Of a stretch of DNA of 64,000 bases, positions 31,357 through 40,203 are shown piece by piece. The stretch spans positions 1 through 64,000 of the forward strand of contig JAVKEJ010000036.1 of NCBI GenBank assembly GCA_040221475.1. Direction: 5' to 3'. Position numbers and translations under genes: made by a program. Source of the DNA: WLXB01 sp040221475. Lineage in GTDB: Bacteria; Pseudomonadota; Alphaproteobacteria; Rhodospirillales; Rhodospirillaceae. Position 1 is the stretch's first letter. Every line of letters starts with the position of its first letter. Below the pieces are notes generated by a model. It saw only the letters and a program-made list of their open reading frames with translations. It made no database searches and was not told the DNA's origin.

Positions 31357-32649
31357 ATGATTCCGCGGTATGCGCGACCAGAGATGGTCAAAATCTGGGA
31401 ACCCGAGAACAAGTTCCGCATCTGGTTCGAGATTGAAGCGCATGCCTGTGACGCCCAAGCTGAACTTGGTGTCATTCCCAAAAGCGCTGCGGAAGCAGTG
31501 TGGAAACACGGCAAATTCGAAGTCGACCGGATTGATGAGATTGAGCGCGAAGTTAAGCATGACGTCATCGCGTTTCTTACCAATCTGGCCGAGCATGTTG
31601 GGGATGAGGCCCGCTTTGTGCACCAGGGCATGACCTCCTCTGACGTCTTGGACACATGCTTGTCGGTCCAGTTGGTCCAGGCCACCGATATTCTACTGGC
31701 TGATATTGAGTTGCTGCTGGAAGCCATCAAGCGCCGCGCTTACGAGCATAAAATGACTGTATGTATGGGCCGTAGCCATGGCATCCACGCTGAGCCAACC
31801 ACGATGGGCCTAAAATTTGCGGGCATGTATGCGGAGTTTGATCGCAACCGCACCCGTCTTCAGGCAGCCCGCGCCGAGATCGCCACCTGCGCGATCTCGG
31901 GGGCGGTCGGCACCTTCGCCAACATCGACCCTAGCGTCGAAGTCCATGTCGCCAAAGCCCTTGGGCTTGAGGTTGAGCCTATTTCCACGCAAGTGATTCC
32001 ACGGGATCGGCATGCTGCCTATTTTGCTACATTGGCCGTCATTGCCAGCTCAGTTGAGCGGATCGCCACAGAAATTCGGCACCTCCAGCGCACGGAAGTC
32101 CGGGAAGTGGAAGAGTACTTCTCGCCCGGACAAAAAGGCTCATCAGCCATGCCGCACAAACGCAATCCGGTGCTGACAGAAAACCTCACCGGACTGGCCA
32201 GAATTGTGCGCGGCTTTGCCCTCCCGGCCATGGAAAATGTAGCCTTGTGGCATGAGCGCGACATCTCGCACTCGTCTGTGGAAAGATACATCGGGCCGGA
32301 TGCAACGATCACTCTCGACTTCGCCCTAGCCCGCCTGACCGGCGTTATCGACAAACTGGTGCTTTACCCTGACGCCATCGACAAAAACCTCAATGGCATG
32401 GGTGGCTTAGTCTTCTCTCAGCGGGTGTTACTGGCGCTCACGCAGGCGGGAGTCAGCCGCGAAGACTCGTACCGTTTGGTTCAGCGCAATGCGATGGACG
32501 TCTGGGACGGTAAAGGCGACCTGCTGTCACGCCTGAAAGCGGACAGCGAAGTCACAGACAAAATATCTCCGGACGCCCTGAGTGAATTGTTCGCTATGGA
32601 GTATCACACCAAGCACGTGGATACGATTTTCGAACGCGTATTTGGTTAG
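31357..32649 (+). CDS. purB: Adenylosuccinate lyase
   Basis: Cleaves SAICAR to AICAR and adenylosuccinate to AMP, so it serves two steps of purine synthesis. The 430 residues carry the signature loop GQKGSSAMPHKRNPVLTENL (about 265), the catalytic His in CMGRSHGIHAEPTTMGLKF and TSSDVLDTCLSVQL. It opens a stretch of purine genes. The stop overlaps the convergent DUF1476 gene by four bases. Confidence 0.98.
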   Translation: MIPRYARPEMVKIWEPENKFRIWFEIEAHACDAQAELGVIPKSAAEAVWKHGKFEVDRIDEIEREVKHDVIAFLTNLAEHVGDEARFVHQGMTSSDVLDTCLSVQLVQATDILLADIELLLEAIKRRAYEHKMTVCMGRSHGIHAEPTTMGLKFAGMYAEFDRNRTRLQAARAEIATCAISGAVGTFANIDPSVEVHVAKALGLEVEPISTQVIPRDRHAAYFATLAVIASSVERIATEIRHLQRTEVREVEEYFSPGQKGSSAMPHKRNPVLTENLTGLARIVRGFALPAMENVALWHERDISHSSVERYIGPDATITLDFALARLTGVIDKLVLYPDAIDKNLNGMGGLVFSQRVLLALTQAGVSREDSYRLVQRNAMDVWDGKGDLLSRLKADSEVTDKISPDALSELFAMEYHTKHVDTIFERVFG

Positions 32650-32972
32650 GCACCTTCAACTATCTGCTTATAGGCCTCGACCGCACACTCAGACAGCTTC
32701 GCATTTAGCTCCGCATCGCCAATGGAAAGACCTTTCGCTGCGATGTCAGCTTTGACTTTATCGAGCATGTCGTCATCGCCGGGTTTTTCGAAGTTAGAAT
32801 CAACCACTTCAATCACGTAGGCCGCTTCTTCAGCGCCGGTCATACCAAACTTCGCGGCCAACCAATGCCCTAAAAGCTTATCGCGGCGCGCCTGGACCCG
32901 AAACTGCTGATCTTGGTCCATTTCAAACTTCCGCTCGAAACCCTTTTCGCGATCTTTAAACGAATCATTCAT
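32646..32972 (-). CDS. DUF1476 protein, F1-ATPase inhibitor subunit zeta
   Basis: A 108-residue member of the DUF1476 family, which in Paracoccus and relatives is the zeta subunit that blocks ATP hydrolysis by the F1F0 ATP synthase. The N-terminal inhibitory stretch is kept (SFKDREKGFERKF), followed by the four-helix body (ARRDKLLGHWLAAKFGMTG). The family is restricted to alphaproteobacteria, which supports the taxonomic call, and it often sits next to purB/purC as here. Confidence 0.92.
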   Translation of the reverse strand: MNDSFKDREKGFERKFEMDQDQQFRVQARRDKLLGHWLAAKFGMTGAEEAAYVIEVVDSNFEKPGDDDMLDKVKADIAAKGLSIGDAELNAKLSECAVEAYKQIVEGA

Positions 32973-33098
32973 GATATTTCGTACCTTCGCTAACTTGATG
33001 GCCGGGGCTCACGCCTCGTTTCATTCCTGAGAGTGATATAATGGGCCAAGCCGCGCGGCGCAATTGCCAAAACAATACGATTCTGCGACACATCCATC

Positions 33099-33866
33099 AT
33101 GTGCACAGTGGTTATTCTTCGCAGGCCCGATCATCCCTGGCCTGTGCTTGTCGGGGCCAACCGCGATGAGCAGGTCACCCGCCCCTGGAAAGCCCCGGCG
33201 CGACACTGGCTAGACCGGCCCGATGTTGTGGCCGGACTCGATGAACTGGGCGGCGGTACGTGGATGGGACTGAATGATACAGGTGTTGTCGCCTGTATTC
33301 TCAACCGACGCGGCACGCTCGGACCGCAAGACGGCAAGCGCAGCCGGGGCGAAATCGTCCTGGATGCGTTGGATCATCCCGACGCAGTGCCAGCTGCAGA
33401 AGCCCTGGTCCAACTGGATGGCCGGGCATTTCGGGATTTCAACTTGCTGATCGCTGATAATCGAGACGCTTTTTGGCTAAAACTCGATTCCTCGGTCTCT
33501 GATCATGTCTCTGTTCAGGAAATTCCGCTTGGACTGTCGATGCTCACAGCGGGCGACCTGAACGATAAGAATACGCCACGTATTGCACGCTTTCTGCCGC
33601 AATTTGGAGAGGCTACCGTTCCAGAGCCAGAGGAAGGAATCTGGGCGGACTGGCAACATATCTTGGCCGCCGGACCGGATGCAGATACACCCGACGTCGC
33701 CATGTGCTTTCGCACCGACTCAGGCTTTGGTACATCCTCAAGCAGCTTGGTGGCTTTGCCCTCGGTTGAGGCCGCACATGCCCCGGTCCCGCAACAGATG
33801 AAGTGGCTTTTTGCCCCTGGGCCGCCCGATTCGGCTGCTTTTGCGCTAGTCGATCTGTCTCATTGA
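33099..33866 (+). CDS. NRDE family protein (TANGO2-like, N-terminal nucleophile fold)
   Basis: A 255-residue protein starting MCTVVILRRPDHPWPVLVGANRDE, the NRDE signature. The conserved Cys2 right after the start Met could be an Ntn-hydrolase nucleophile after Met removal. GGGTWMGLNDTGVVACILNR is also typical. Eukaryotic TANGO2 is linked to haem or lipid handling; the bacterial role is not established. It lies upstream of purC without an obvious functional link. Confidence 0.88.
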   Translation: MCTVVILRRPDHPWPVLVGANRDEQVTRPWKAPARHWLDRPDVVAGLDELGGGTWMGLNDTGVVACILNRRGTLGPQDGKRSRGEIVLDALDHPDAVPAAEALVQLDGRAFRDFNLLIADNRDAFWLKLDSSVSDHVSVQEIPLGLSMLTAGDLNDKNTPRIARFLPQFGEATVPEPEEGIWADWQHILAAGPDADTPDVAMCFRTDSGFGTSSSSLVALPSVEAAHAPVPQQMKWLFAPGPPDSAAFALVDLSH

Positions 33867-33998
33867 TCAGAAAACCCGCCGTTTCCGGGCCTGGATATGA
33901 GTATTTGAGAGGGGCCGCCGGTCCTGCTATATCCCCCTCTCCTCAGGTTCCTTCGCTGCATTGGGTGTGCGAAGGCAAATTCCGGTGCACCTCACACC

Positions 33999-34766
33999 AT
34001 GCCCAAGCGCAAACAGATTTTCGAAGGCAAGGCCAAGATCCTCTATCAAGGACCAGAGCCCGGCACGATTGTTCAATATTTTAAGGACGACGCGACCGCC
34101 TTTAATAATAAGAAAAAAGGCACGATCACCGGTAAGGGCGTGCTGAACAACCGCATTTCAGAATATCTGATGCAGCGCCTAGAAGACATTGGCATCGCGA
34201 CCCATTTCGTGCGCCGCCTGAACATGCGGGAACAATTGGTCAAAGAAGTTGAGATCATTCCCATCGAAGTTGTCGTGCGCAACGTTGCGGCAGGTTCAAT
34301 TTCAGAGAAATTCGCGATCCCGGAAGGCACACGCCTGCCTAGGTCGATCGTTGAGTACTATTACAAAAACGACGAACTGAACGATCCGCCGATTTCTGAA
34401 GAACATATTACCGGTTTTGGCTGGGCCACCATCCAGGAAATCGACGAGATGCTGAACATGTCCCTCAGGATCAATGACTTCCTCATGGGCCTGTTCCTCG
34501 GCATTGGCATCAAACTGGTCGACTTCAAGCTGGAATATGGCCGCCTGTATCATGATGGTGGAGATATTCAGCTGGTGTTGGCGGATGAACTGTCACCGGA
34601 CAACTGCCGTCTGTGGGACGTGCACACGGACGAGAAGATGGATAAAGACCGTTTCCGCCGCGACATGGGTAAAATCGAGCAAGCCTATCAAGAAGTTGCA
34701 CGACGCCTTGGTATTTTGCCAGAGAGCGGCCCAGGCGATATTCAAGGAACCGACACCCTGCAGTAG
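33999..34766 (+). CDS. purC: SAICAR synthase (phosphoribosylaminoimidazole-succinocarboxamide synthase)
   Basis: Joins CAIR with aspartate using ATP in de novo purine synthesis. The 255 residues begin with KIFEGKAKILYQG-like sequence (QIFEGKAKILYQGPEPG) and carry IPIEVVVRNVAAGS and GDIQLVLADELSPDNCRLWD. It heads the run purC-purS-purQ-purL. A GC-rich inverted repeat (33907-33914 with 33934-33941) lies in the 132-base gap before it and might be a regulatory element. Confidence 0.98.
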   Translation: MPKRKQIFEGKAKILYQGPEPGTIVQYFKDDATAFNNKKKGTITGKGVLNNRISEYLMQRLEDIGIATHFVRRLNMREQLVKEVEIIPIEVVVRNVAAGSISEKFAIPEGTRLPRSIVEYYYKNDELNDPPISEEHITGFGWATIQEIDEMLNMSLRINDFLMGLFLGIGIKLVDFKLEYGRLYHDGGDIQLVLADELSPDNCRLWDVHTDEKMDKDRFRRDMGKIEQAYQEVARRLGILPESGPGDIQGTDTLQ

Positions 34767-34819
34767 CGATGTTATGACTGACGTAATCACCACCCCAACT
34801 GAGAGAACCTGTTAACCCT

Positions 34820-35065
34820 ATGGCCAAAGCGACCGTGCACGTGACCCTGAAATCCGGGGTTCTCGACCCTCAAGGAAAAGCTATTCAACACGCCCTGGAG
34901 AATCTTGGTTTTTCTGGCATTGAAGGCGTCCGGCAGGGGAAGTTCATTGAACTGGACCTGACAGAAACAAATACGGCAAAAGCCAAAACCGATGTTGAAA
35001 GCATGTGCCAGAAGCTGCTGGCCAACACGGTCATTGAATCCTATCGGGTTGAGGTGAGCGATTAA
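34820..35065 (+). CDS. purS: Phosphoribosylformylglycinamidine synthase subunit PurS
   Basis: Small 81-residue subunit that bridges PurL and PurQ in the three-part FGAM synthase complex. VTLKSGVLDPQGKAIQHALE and the SGIEGVRQGKFIELDL stretch are diagnostic. It is three bases upstream of purQ. The presence of purS with a short purL shows the organism uses the multi-subunit form. Confidence 0.97.
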   Translation: MAKATVHVTLKSGVLDPQGKAIQHALENLGFSGIEGVRQGKFIELDLTETNTAKAKTDVESMCQKLLANTVIESYRVEVSD

Positions 35066-35068
35066 GAC

Positions 35069-35761
35069 ATGAGATCCGCTGTCATCGTTTTCCCCGGCTC
35101 TAACTGCGACAGAGACATTGCTGTGACCCTCACCAAGGTCACGGGTCAAAAACCCGAGATGGTTTGGCATCGCGACACCGCGTTGCCTGACGGCCTTGAT
35201 CTGATCGCTGTGCCGGGTGGCTTTTCCTACGGCGATTATTTGCGCTGTGGCGCTATGGCCGCCAACTCCCCGATTATTGCGGATGTTAAAAAGAAAGCAG
35301 ACGCTGGCGTGCTCACGCTGGGCATCTGCAATGGCTTTCAGGTGCTGACGGAATGTGGACTTCTCCCCGGGGCCTTGATCCGCAACCGGAACCTCAAATT
35401 CGTCTGTCGCGACGTTCTGTTGTCGGTTGAGCAGCCAGACAGTCCCTTCACATCGCGCTACAAAAAAGGCCAGGTCATTCGAATCCCGGTGGCGCATCAC
35501 GACGGCAACTACGTCGCTGATGAAGACACCCTGCAACGGCTCGAAGACGATGGCCGCGTGGCCTTTCGCTACAGCGATGAACAGGGGCACGCCTCTGATG
35601 CCGCCAACCCAAATGGGTCGGCGCGAAATATCGCCGGTGTATTCAATGAAAAGCGAACGGTCCTCGGCCTGATGCCACATCCAGAACGTCTGTCCGACGC
35701 GCGGTTGGGTGGTGTTGACGGGAAACCGATGTTTGAAAGCCTATTGGAGCGCCTGTCATGA
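35069..35761 (+). CDS. purQ: Phosphoribosylformylglycinamidine synthase subunit PurQ
   Basis: Class I glutamine amidotransferase of FGAM synthase. The 230 residues contain the nucleophile Cys in LGICNGFQVLTECGLLPGAL (about 87) and the His-Glu pair in GLMPHPERL. VFPGSNCDRD at the start is the usual PurQ signature. The stop codon overlaps the purL ATG (ATGA), so the subunits are translationally coupled. Confidence 0.98.
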   Translation: MRSAVIVFPGSNCDRDIAVTLTKVTGQKPEMVWHRDTALPDGLDLIAVPGGFSYGDYLRCGAMAANSPIIADVKKKADAGVLTLGICNGFQVLTECGLLPGALIRNRNLKFVCRDVLLSVEQPDSPFTSRYKKGQVIRIPVAHHDGNYVADEDTLQRLEDDGRVAFRYSDEQGHASDAANPNGSARNIAGVFNEKRTVLGLMPHPERLSDARLGGVDGKPMFESLLERLS

Positions 35762-37968
35762 CGCTGCCGAATACAAAAATCTCTAAAGAAGACATTACTG
35801 CCCACGGCCTGACCGAAGAAGAATACCTGCGTGTTCTTGAAATTCTGGATGGTCGCGAACCCAACCTGATTGAATTGGGTATTTTCTCGGTCATGTGGTC
35901 CGAGCATTGCTCCTATAAGTCCTCGAAAAAGTGGCTCAAAACCCTCCCGACAAAAGCGCCGTGGGTGATCTGCGGACCGGGCGAAAACGCGGGCGTGGTC
36001 GATATCGGCGATGGCCTGGCCGCGATCTTCAAAATGGAAAGCCACAATCACCCCTCCTTCATCGAGCCCTTCCAAGGCGCAGCGACCGGGGTCGGCGGTA
36101 TTCTGCGGGACGTGTTCACTATGGGCGCGCGGCCTGTCGCGAATATGAACGCTTTGCGCTTTGGCGACATCAACCACCCAAAAACCAGGCATCTGGTGGC
36201 CGGCGTGGTCAGTGGGATTGGTGGTTACGGCAACTGCGTGGGCGTGCCGACGGTGGGTGGTGAGGTGAATTTCCACCCGGCTTACAACGGCAACATCCTG
36301 GTCAACGCCATGACCGTGGGACTGGCCGAAAAGGATCGCATCTTTTATTCCGCCGCATCCGGCCCCGGCAACCCGGTGATCTATGTCGGTTCTAAAACCG
36401 GCAAAGATGGCATTCACGGTGCGACGATGGCCTCAGCCGAGTTTGACGAAGACACCGAAGAAAAACGCCCCACGGTGCAGGTTGGCGACCCGTTCACAGA
36501 AAAACTGCTGATCGAAGCCTGCCTGGAATTGATGGCAACCGATACGATTGTCGCCATTCAGGACATGGGCGCAGCGGGTCTGACCTGCTCGACCTTTGAA
36601 ATGTGCTCCAAGGGCGGCACTGGCATTGAGATGAACCTGAACGCCGTGCCCATTCGTGAAGCCGACATGACGCCCTACGAAATTATGTTGTCGGAAAGCC
36701 AAGAGCGGATGCTGATGGTGCTGGAGCCGGGCAAAGAGCACATCGCCCAGGCGATTTTCGAAAAATGGGAGCTGGATTTCGCCGTGGTGGGTCACTTGAC
36801 CGACACCGGGCGGATGATTCTGATGAAAGACGGACAGCAAGTGGCTGACCTGCCGATTGACCCGCTGGCGGAAGCTTCGCCGGAATACGACCGCCCCTGG
36901 GTGCCGACACCGGATGCCGAAGTTATAGCGTCGGACGTTGTGCATCATGGCGAGTGGACCGACAGCCTGAAAAAGCTGATCGCGGCCCCTGACCTCGCCA
37001 GCCGCCGCTGGGTGTGGGAGCAGTATGACCACATGGTTATGGGCGACACGGTGCAACGCCCAGGCGGCGATGCGGCGGTGGTGCGGATTCATGACTCCGA
37101 ACGTGGTCTGGTGATCACCACCGATTGCACTCCCCGGTATGTGAAAGCCAATCCCTTCGAGGGCGGCAAACAGGCGGTGGCTGAAGCTTGGCGCAATTTG
37201 ACCGCGACCGGCGCTCGACCGCTGGCCGTGACCGACAACCTGAACTTTGGCAATCCTGAAAAGCCGCCGATTATGGGGCAGCTTGTCGGGGCGATTCAGG
37301 GCATTGGCGCGGCCTGTACGGCGCTGGATGCCCCGGTCGTCTCGGGCAACGTGTCACTATACAACGAGACGGACGGCCAACCGATTTTACCGACCCCGAC
37401 GATTGGCGCGATTGGCATTATTGATAACCTGGACCATGCTGCCACCGCAGACTTTAAGGCCGAGGGTGAAGCGGTGCTGCTGATTGGCGGACCGGATTCC
37501 GTCACCGATGGCTGGCTGGGACAGTCGATTTACCTGCGTGACCTGCACGCTCATGAGACTGGCGCGCCGCCGCCGGTTGACCTAGCCCAAGAGCGTGCCA
37601 CAGGCGATGCGGTCCGCGATCTCATCATCTCGGGCAAAGCCACAGCCTGTCACGATGTGTCTGATGGCGGGGTGTGTATCGCTCTGGCAGAAATGGCCCT
37701 GGCGGGCGACATCGGCGTCACAATCGATACCGGATCTGATGTCTCAGTCCCCTGGCTGTTTGGCGAAGATCAAGGACGATACCTCATCACCTGCAAAACG
37801 GACCACGCTGCAGCACTCCTCGCAGGTCTCACAGACGCGGGTCTGACGGCACGGCAGATCGGCATCACAGGCGGCGATGCTGTGAGCGTCGCAGGTGGAG
37901 CCTCTGTGCCGGTCAAAACTCTGCGTGATTTGCATGAGGGCTGGTTCCCGTCCTATATGGCTGCTTAA
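35758..37968 (+). CDS. purL: Phosphoribosylformylglycinamidine synthase subunit PurL
   Basis: ATP-dependent large subunit that makes FGAM with ammonia from PurQ. At 736 residues it is the small PurL type that needs PurS and PurQ. Signatures include SEHCSYKSSKKWLKTLPT, the Gly-rich FKMESHNHPSFIEPFQGAAT, and CHDVSDGGVCIALAEMAL in the second half. It ends the purine run, and bolA follows after 40 bases. Confidence 0.98.
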   Translation: MTLPNTKISKEDITAHGLTEEEYLRVLEILDGREPNLIELGIFSVMWSEHCSYKSSKKWLKTLPTKAPWVICGPGENAGVVDIGDGLAAIFKMESHNHPSFIEPFQGAATGVGGILRDVFTMGARPVANMNALRFGDINHPKTRHLVAGVVSGIGGYGNCVGVPTVGGEVNFHPAYNGNILVNAMTVGLAEKDRIFYSAASGPGNPVIYVGSKTGKDGIHGATMASAEFDEDTEEKRPTVQVGDPFTEKLLIEACLELMATDTIVAIQDMGAAGLTCSTFEMCSKGGTGIEMNLNAVPIREADMTPYEIMLSESQERMLMVLEPGKEHIAQAIFEKWELDFAVVGHLTDTGRMILMKDGQQVADLPIDPLAEASPEYDRPWVPTPDAEVIASDVVHHGEWTDSLKKLIAAPDLASRRWVWEQYDHMVMGDTVQRPGGDAAVVRIHDSERGLVITTDCTPRYVKANPFEGGKQAVAEAWRNLTATGARPLAVTDNLNFGNPEKPPIMGQLVGAIQGIGAACTALDAPVVSGNVSLYNETDGQPILPTPTIGAIGIIDNLDHAATADFKAEGEAVLLIGGPDSVTDGWLGQSIYLRDLHAHETGAPPPVDLAQERATGDAVRDLIISGKATACHDVSDGGVCIALAEMALAGDIGVTIDTGSDVSVPWLFGEDQGRYLITCKTDHAAALLAGLTDAGLTARQIGITGGDAVSVAGGASVPVKTLRDLHEGWFPSYMAA

Positions 37969-38008
37969 GGGCGAAGCCCGCAGACACCACACACAGAGGA
38001 GCACGACC

Positions 38009-38245
38009 ATGGCGATGACCGCTGCCGAAATCCAAGAGATGATCAAAGCTGCCCTGCCAGACGCAGAGGTGGTGATTGATGACCTGCGTGGCGATGGCGA
38101 TCACTATGCCGCGCGGGTGGTGTCAAAAGCCTTTGAAGGCAAAAGCCGGGTGCAGCAGCATCAGATGGTGTATGCGGCGCTTCAGGGCAAAATGGGCGGG
38201 CAATTGCACGCTCTGGCCCTGCAAACCTCGACTCCCGACGCTTAA
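38009..38245 (+). CDS. BolA family protein
   Basis: A 78-residue BolA-like protein that normally pairs with a monothiol glutaredoxin to handle iron-sulfur clusters. I start it at ATG 38009, with AGAGGA eight bases upstream; the longer frame upstream runs over purL and is not supported. Conserved parts are IQEMIKAALPDAEVVIDDLR and the C-terminal RVQQHQMVYAALQGKMGGQLHALAL, split here, with the invariant His near QLHAL. The grxD gene 131 bases downstream encodes its likely partner. Confidence 0.93.
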   Translation: MAMTAAEIQEMIKAALPDAEVVIDDLRGDGDHYAARVVSKAFEGKSRVQQHQMVYAALQGKMGGQLHALALQTSTPDA

Positions 38246-38376
38246 GACTGAAAAGCTTAGTGCCACACGCTATTTTCCGGTTTCCCTTGCCAAACCGGCA
38301 GCAAGCCCTATATCCCTGGGCCTATGAAGGCTGCTGAACGCCGCCCACCCTCAGTTTTTTTTCGGAGTATGCTCCT

Positions 38377-38712
38377 ATGTCAGACAACCCCGCCATTGCC
38401 CAAATCAAAGACGACGTCGAGAACAACGATGTGGTGCTGTTCATGAAGGGCACCCCGATGTTTCCGCAATGTGGATTTTCCGCCTCTGTGGTGCAGATTC
38501 TTAGCCAGTTGGAAGTCAAGTTTAAGGGCGTCAACGTGCTGGAAAGCGACGAACTGCGCCAGGGCATCAAAGACTTCACCCAGTGGCCGACTGTGCCTCA
38601 GCTGTACGTGAAGGGTGAATTTGTTGGCGGCGCTGACATCGTGCGTGAAATGGCGATGAACGGCGAACTGGAAGACCTGATGAAAGAAAAGCAAGTCGCC
38701 AGCGCCTCCTAG
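38377..38712 (+). CDS. grxD: Monothiol glutaredoxin (Grx4 type, CGFS)
   Basis: A 111-residue CGFS glutaredoxin that carries a [2Fe-2S] cluster between two monomers or with BolA. The active site is GTPMFPQCGFSASVVQIL (about 26-43), with WPTVPQLYVKGEFVGGADIV further on. Next to bolA, as often in alphaproteobacteria, so they form a BolA-Grx module for iron-sulfur transfer. Confidence 0.96.
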   Translation: MSDNPAIAQIKDDVENNDVVLFMKGTPMFPQCGFSASVVQILSQLEVKFKGVNVLESDELRQGIKDFTQWPTVPQLYVKGEFVGGADIVREMAMNGELEDLMKEKQVASAS

Positions 38713-39023
38713 GGCATAAGCTTCAAAATTTTCTGAAGACCTTTGCCGCCCAGTGCGAGCATAAGCCTTTCTGTGCCTTGCTTTTGGGTATCGTGAATCA
38801 TGGTTTTGGGGCTCGCCCTTGGGATGAGAACTTTGGTTTTGGGGCTCGCCCTTGGGACGAGAACTTTGGTTTTGGGGCTCGCCCTTGGGACGAGCCCATG
38901 CACGCCCACCACTTTTCAATAAAATCAAAGACTTAGAGTGGAGCGAAACAAGCCCATGCACAACATTATTGCGCGGTTGAACCTGACAATTTCGACACCC
39001 GAAAAAGCCAGCGTTTCTGCGGG
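38713..39023. other. Intergenic region with a 33-bp tandem repeat
   Basis: No gene is supported in these 311 bases. A long minus-strand frame crosses the region and the grxD gene, but its repeats come from the DNA tandem repeat and it has no recognisable family. The tandem repeat is listed separately. Confidence 0.7.
38801..38895. repeat. Three-copy 33-bp tandem repeat
   Basis: The unit TGGTTTTGGGGCTCGCCC-TTGGGAYGAGAACTT (written in two parts) occurs at 38801-38833, 38834-38866 and, shortened, 38867-38895. Copies differ at one or two positions. Each unit contains the imperfect palindrome GCTCGCCC/GGGACGAG(C), so the array could form three hairpins. Confidence 0.85.
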
Positions 39024-39704
39024 TTAGCGGCCCATTCTGACCTCTTCCAGCGTTTTGAACTGGGTGCCGTTGCCATCAAAGTTGCGCGGCGACAGCCACG
39101 CCTCGAGCCCGGCCTTCACACGCAGCCATTCGCCGTCGGTGATGGAAAACCACGCCGTGTCGCGGTTGTGGCCTTTCACAACCATGTCGTTGCGGAAGGT
39201 GCCTTCATAGACAAAGCCGAAGCGCCGGGCGGCGCGCACCGAAGCGGCGTTTTGATCATCGCATTTCCATTCATACCGGCGATAGCCGAGATCGTCGAAC
39301 ACATGGCGGGCCATCAAATACAGCGCTTCGGTGGCCTGTTTGGTGCGTTGCAGCGCCCAGCCGAACACCACACAGCCAATCTCGACGCTGCCATGGGCTT
39401 CACGCAGGCGCATAAAACTGAACATGCCGCTAATCATGTTCGTCGTGACGTCGACAATCACCATCGATTCCCATCCGCTGCTGACGCGCTGGCGCTCGAA
39501 CTCTGAGGGAAACAAATCGGCGTTGAGAAATGGCCCGACAGGCATGTACGCCCATAGCGCCGCGTTACCCTCGCCGCCGACAGCTGCATAAAGTCCGGCC
39601 TCATGCGTGGCCCAGTCGAGCGGTTCCAGCCGGACGGTCTCACCTGTGAGGGGGACCGAGCCAGGCCGCGCACGCGGCGTCCAAGTGGAGAGGTCAAAGG
39701 TCAT
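39024..39704 (-). CDS. GNAT family N-acetyltransferase (RimJ/RimL type)
   Basis: A 226-residue acetyl-CoA-dependent acetyltransferase. The order fits the RimJ/RimL group: VRLEPLDWATHEAGLYAAV near the start, GSVEIGCVVFGWALQRTKQA (about 115) and RYEWKCDDQNAASVRAARRF (about 150-170). Family members acetylate ribosomal protein N-termini or small amines; the substrate is unknown. It stands alone, convergent with grxD. Confidence 0.88.
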   Translation of the reverse strand: MTFDLSTWTPRARPGSVPLTGETVRLEPLDWATHEAGLYAAVGGEGNAALWAYMPVGPFLNADLFPSEFERQRVSSGWESMVIVDVTTNMISGMFSFMRLREAHGSVEIGCVVFGWALQRTKQATEALYLMARHVFDDLGYRRYEWKCDDQNAASVRAARRFGFVYEGTFRNDMVVKGHNRDTAWFSITDGEWLRVKAGLEAWLSPRNFDGNGTQFKTLEEVRMGR

Positions 39705-39785
39705 GACCGGAGCTTAGCGGGATGCAATGGAACGTGAAACCCTAGACCCTCGGGTCGGTGCCCTGGGGTGACGGATGAGGTTGGC

Positions 39786-40185
39786 ATGCAAAGATTTTGT
39801 TTAAGGATTTGACGGAACGCGATTTAGACGATCCGCAAAAGCGTGGCGCACCCAAAAAGAAACACAACCCAAACCCATAGCCCCGTTTGAGACAGACCCA
39901 GAAAAAGCCGTGGAGCAGTCCTTTGATCGTGTGGCAGGTGACCAGATAACAGCAAAGCAGCTTAAGACCTATGCTGAGGTCCTGGCTCAATATCACCTCA
40001 GCTCGGAGAATAAGTTTGAGAATGGGGGATTTCTGGATAAGGGGGAAACTAAGCGCAGACACGCTCAAGTAGACAATGTTAGTCTGATCAAAAAGGAATC
40101 AAATAAAGTGGAAGTCAGTGGAGAAGCGCATCCGCTGGCATGCAATAGCTCGTATATTGAACAACAAACTCAGAATCGCAATTAG
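39786..40185 (+). pseudogene. Unrecognised gene, broken by two apparent single-base deletions
   Basis: Two partly overlapping frames read as one protein if single bases are restored. The first begins at ATG 39786: restoring one base after the ATG gives MAKILFKDLTERDLDDPQKR, then GAPKKKHNP. It stops at TAG 39878-39880. The second frame takes over with PKPIAPFETDPEKAVEQSFD and runs on as RVAGDQITAKQLKTYAEVLA to the TAG at 40183-40185. The total would be about 130 residues. I do not recognise the family. Only the second frame (from GTG 39910, 91 residues) is open, so a short translated remnant is possible. It lies just before an AraC-type regulator. Confidence 0.6.
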
Positions 40186-40203
40186 GGGTGGTAGTTGTAA
40201 GCA

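Noticed and set aside
34787..36417. Long minus-strand frames across purS, purQ and purL
   Set aside because: They are shadows of well-recognised purine genes.
37895..38008. A 38-codon N-terminal extension of the BolA-like protein
   Set aside because: It overlaps the purL end, and ATG 38009 has its own good ribosome site and gives the standard family length.
38801..38895. CRISPR array
   Set aside because: The copies are directly joined without unique spacers, so this is a plain tandem repeat. No cas gene is present in the window.
38380..38961. A 193-codon minus-strand frame with the repeat PKGEPQNQSS
   Set aside because: It is antisense to grxD over most of its length and its repeats are the translation of the 33-bp tandem DNA repeat.
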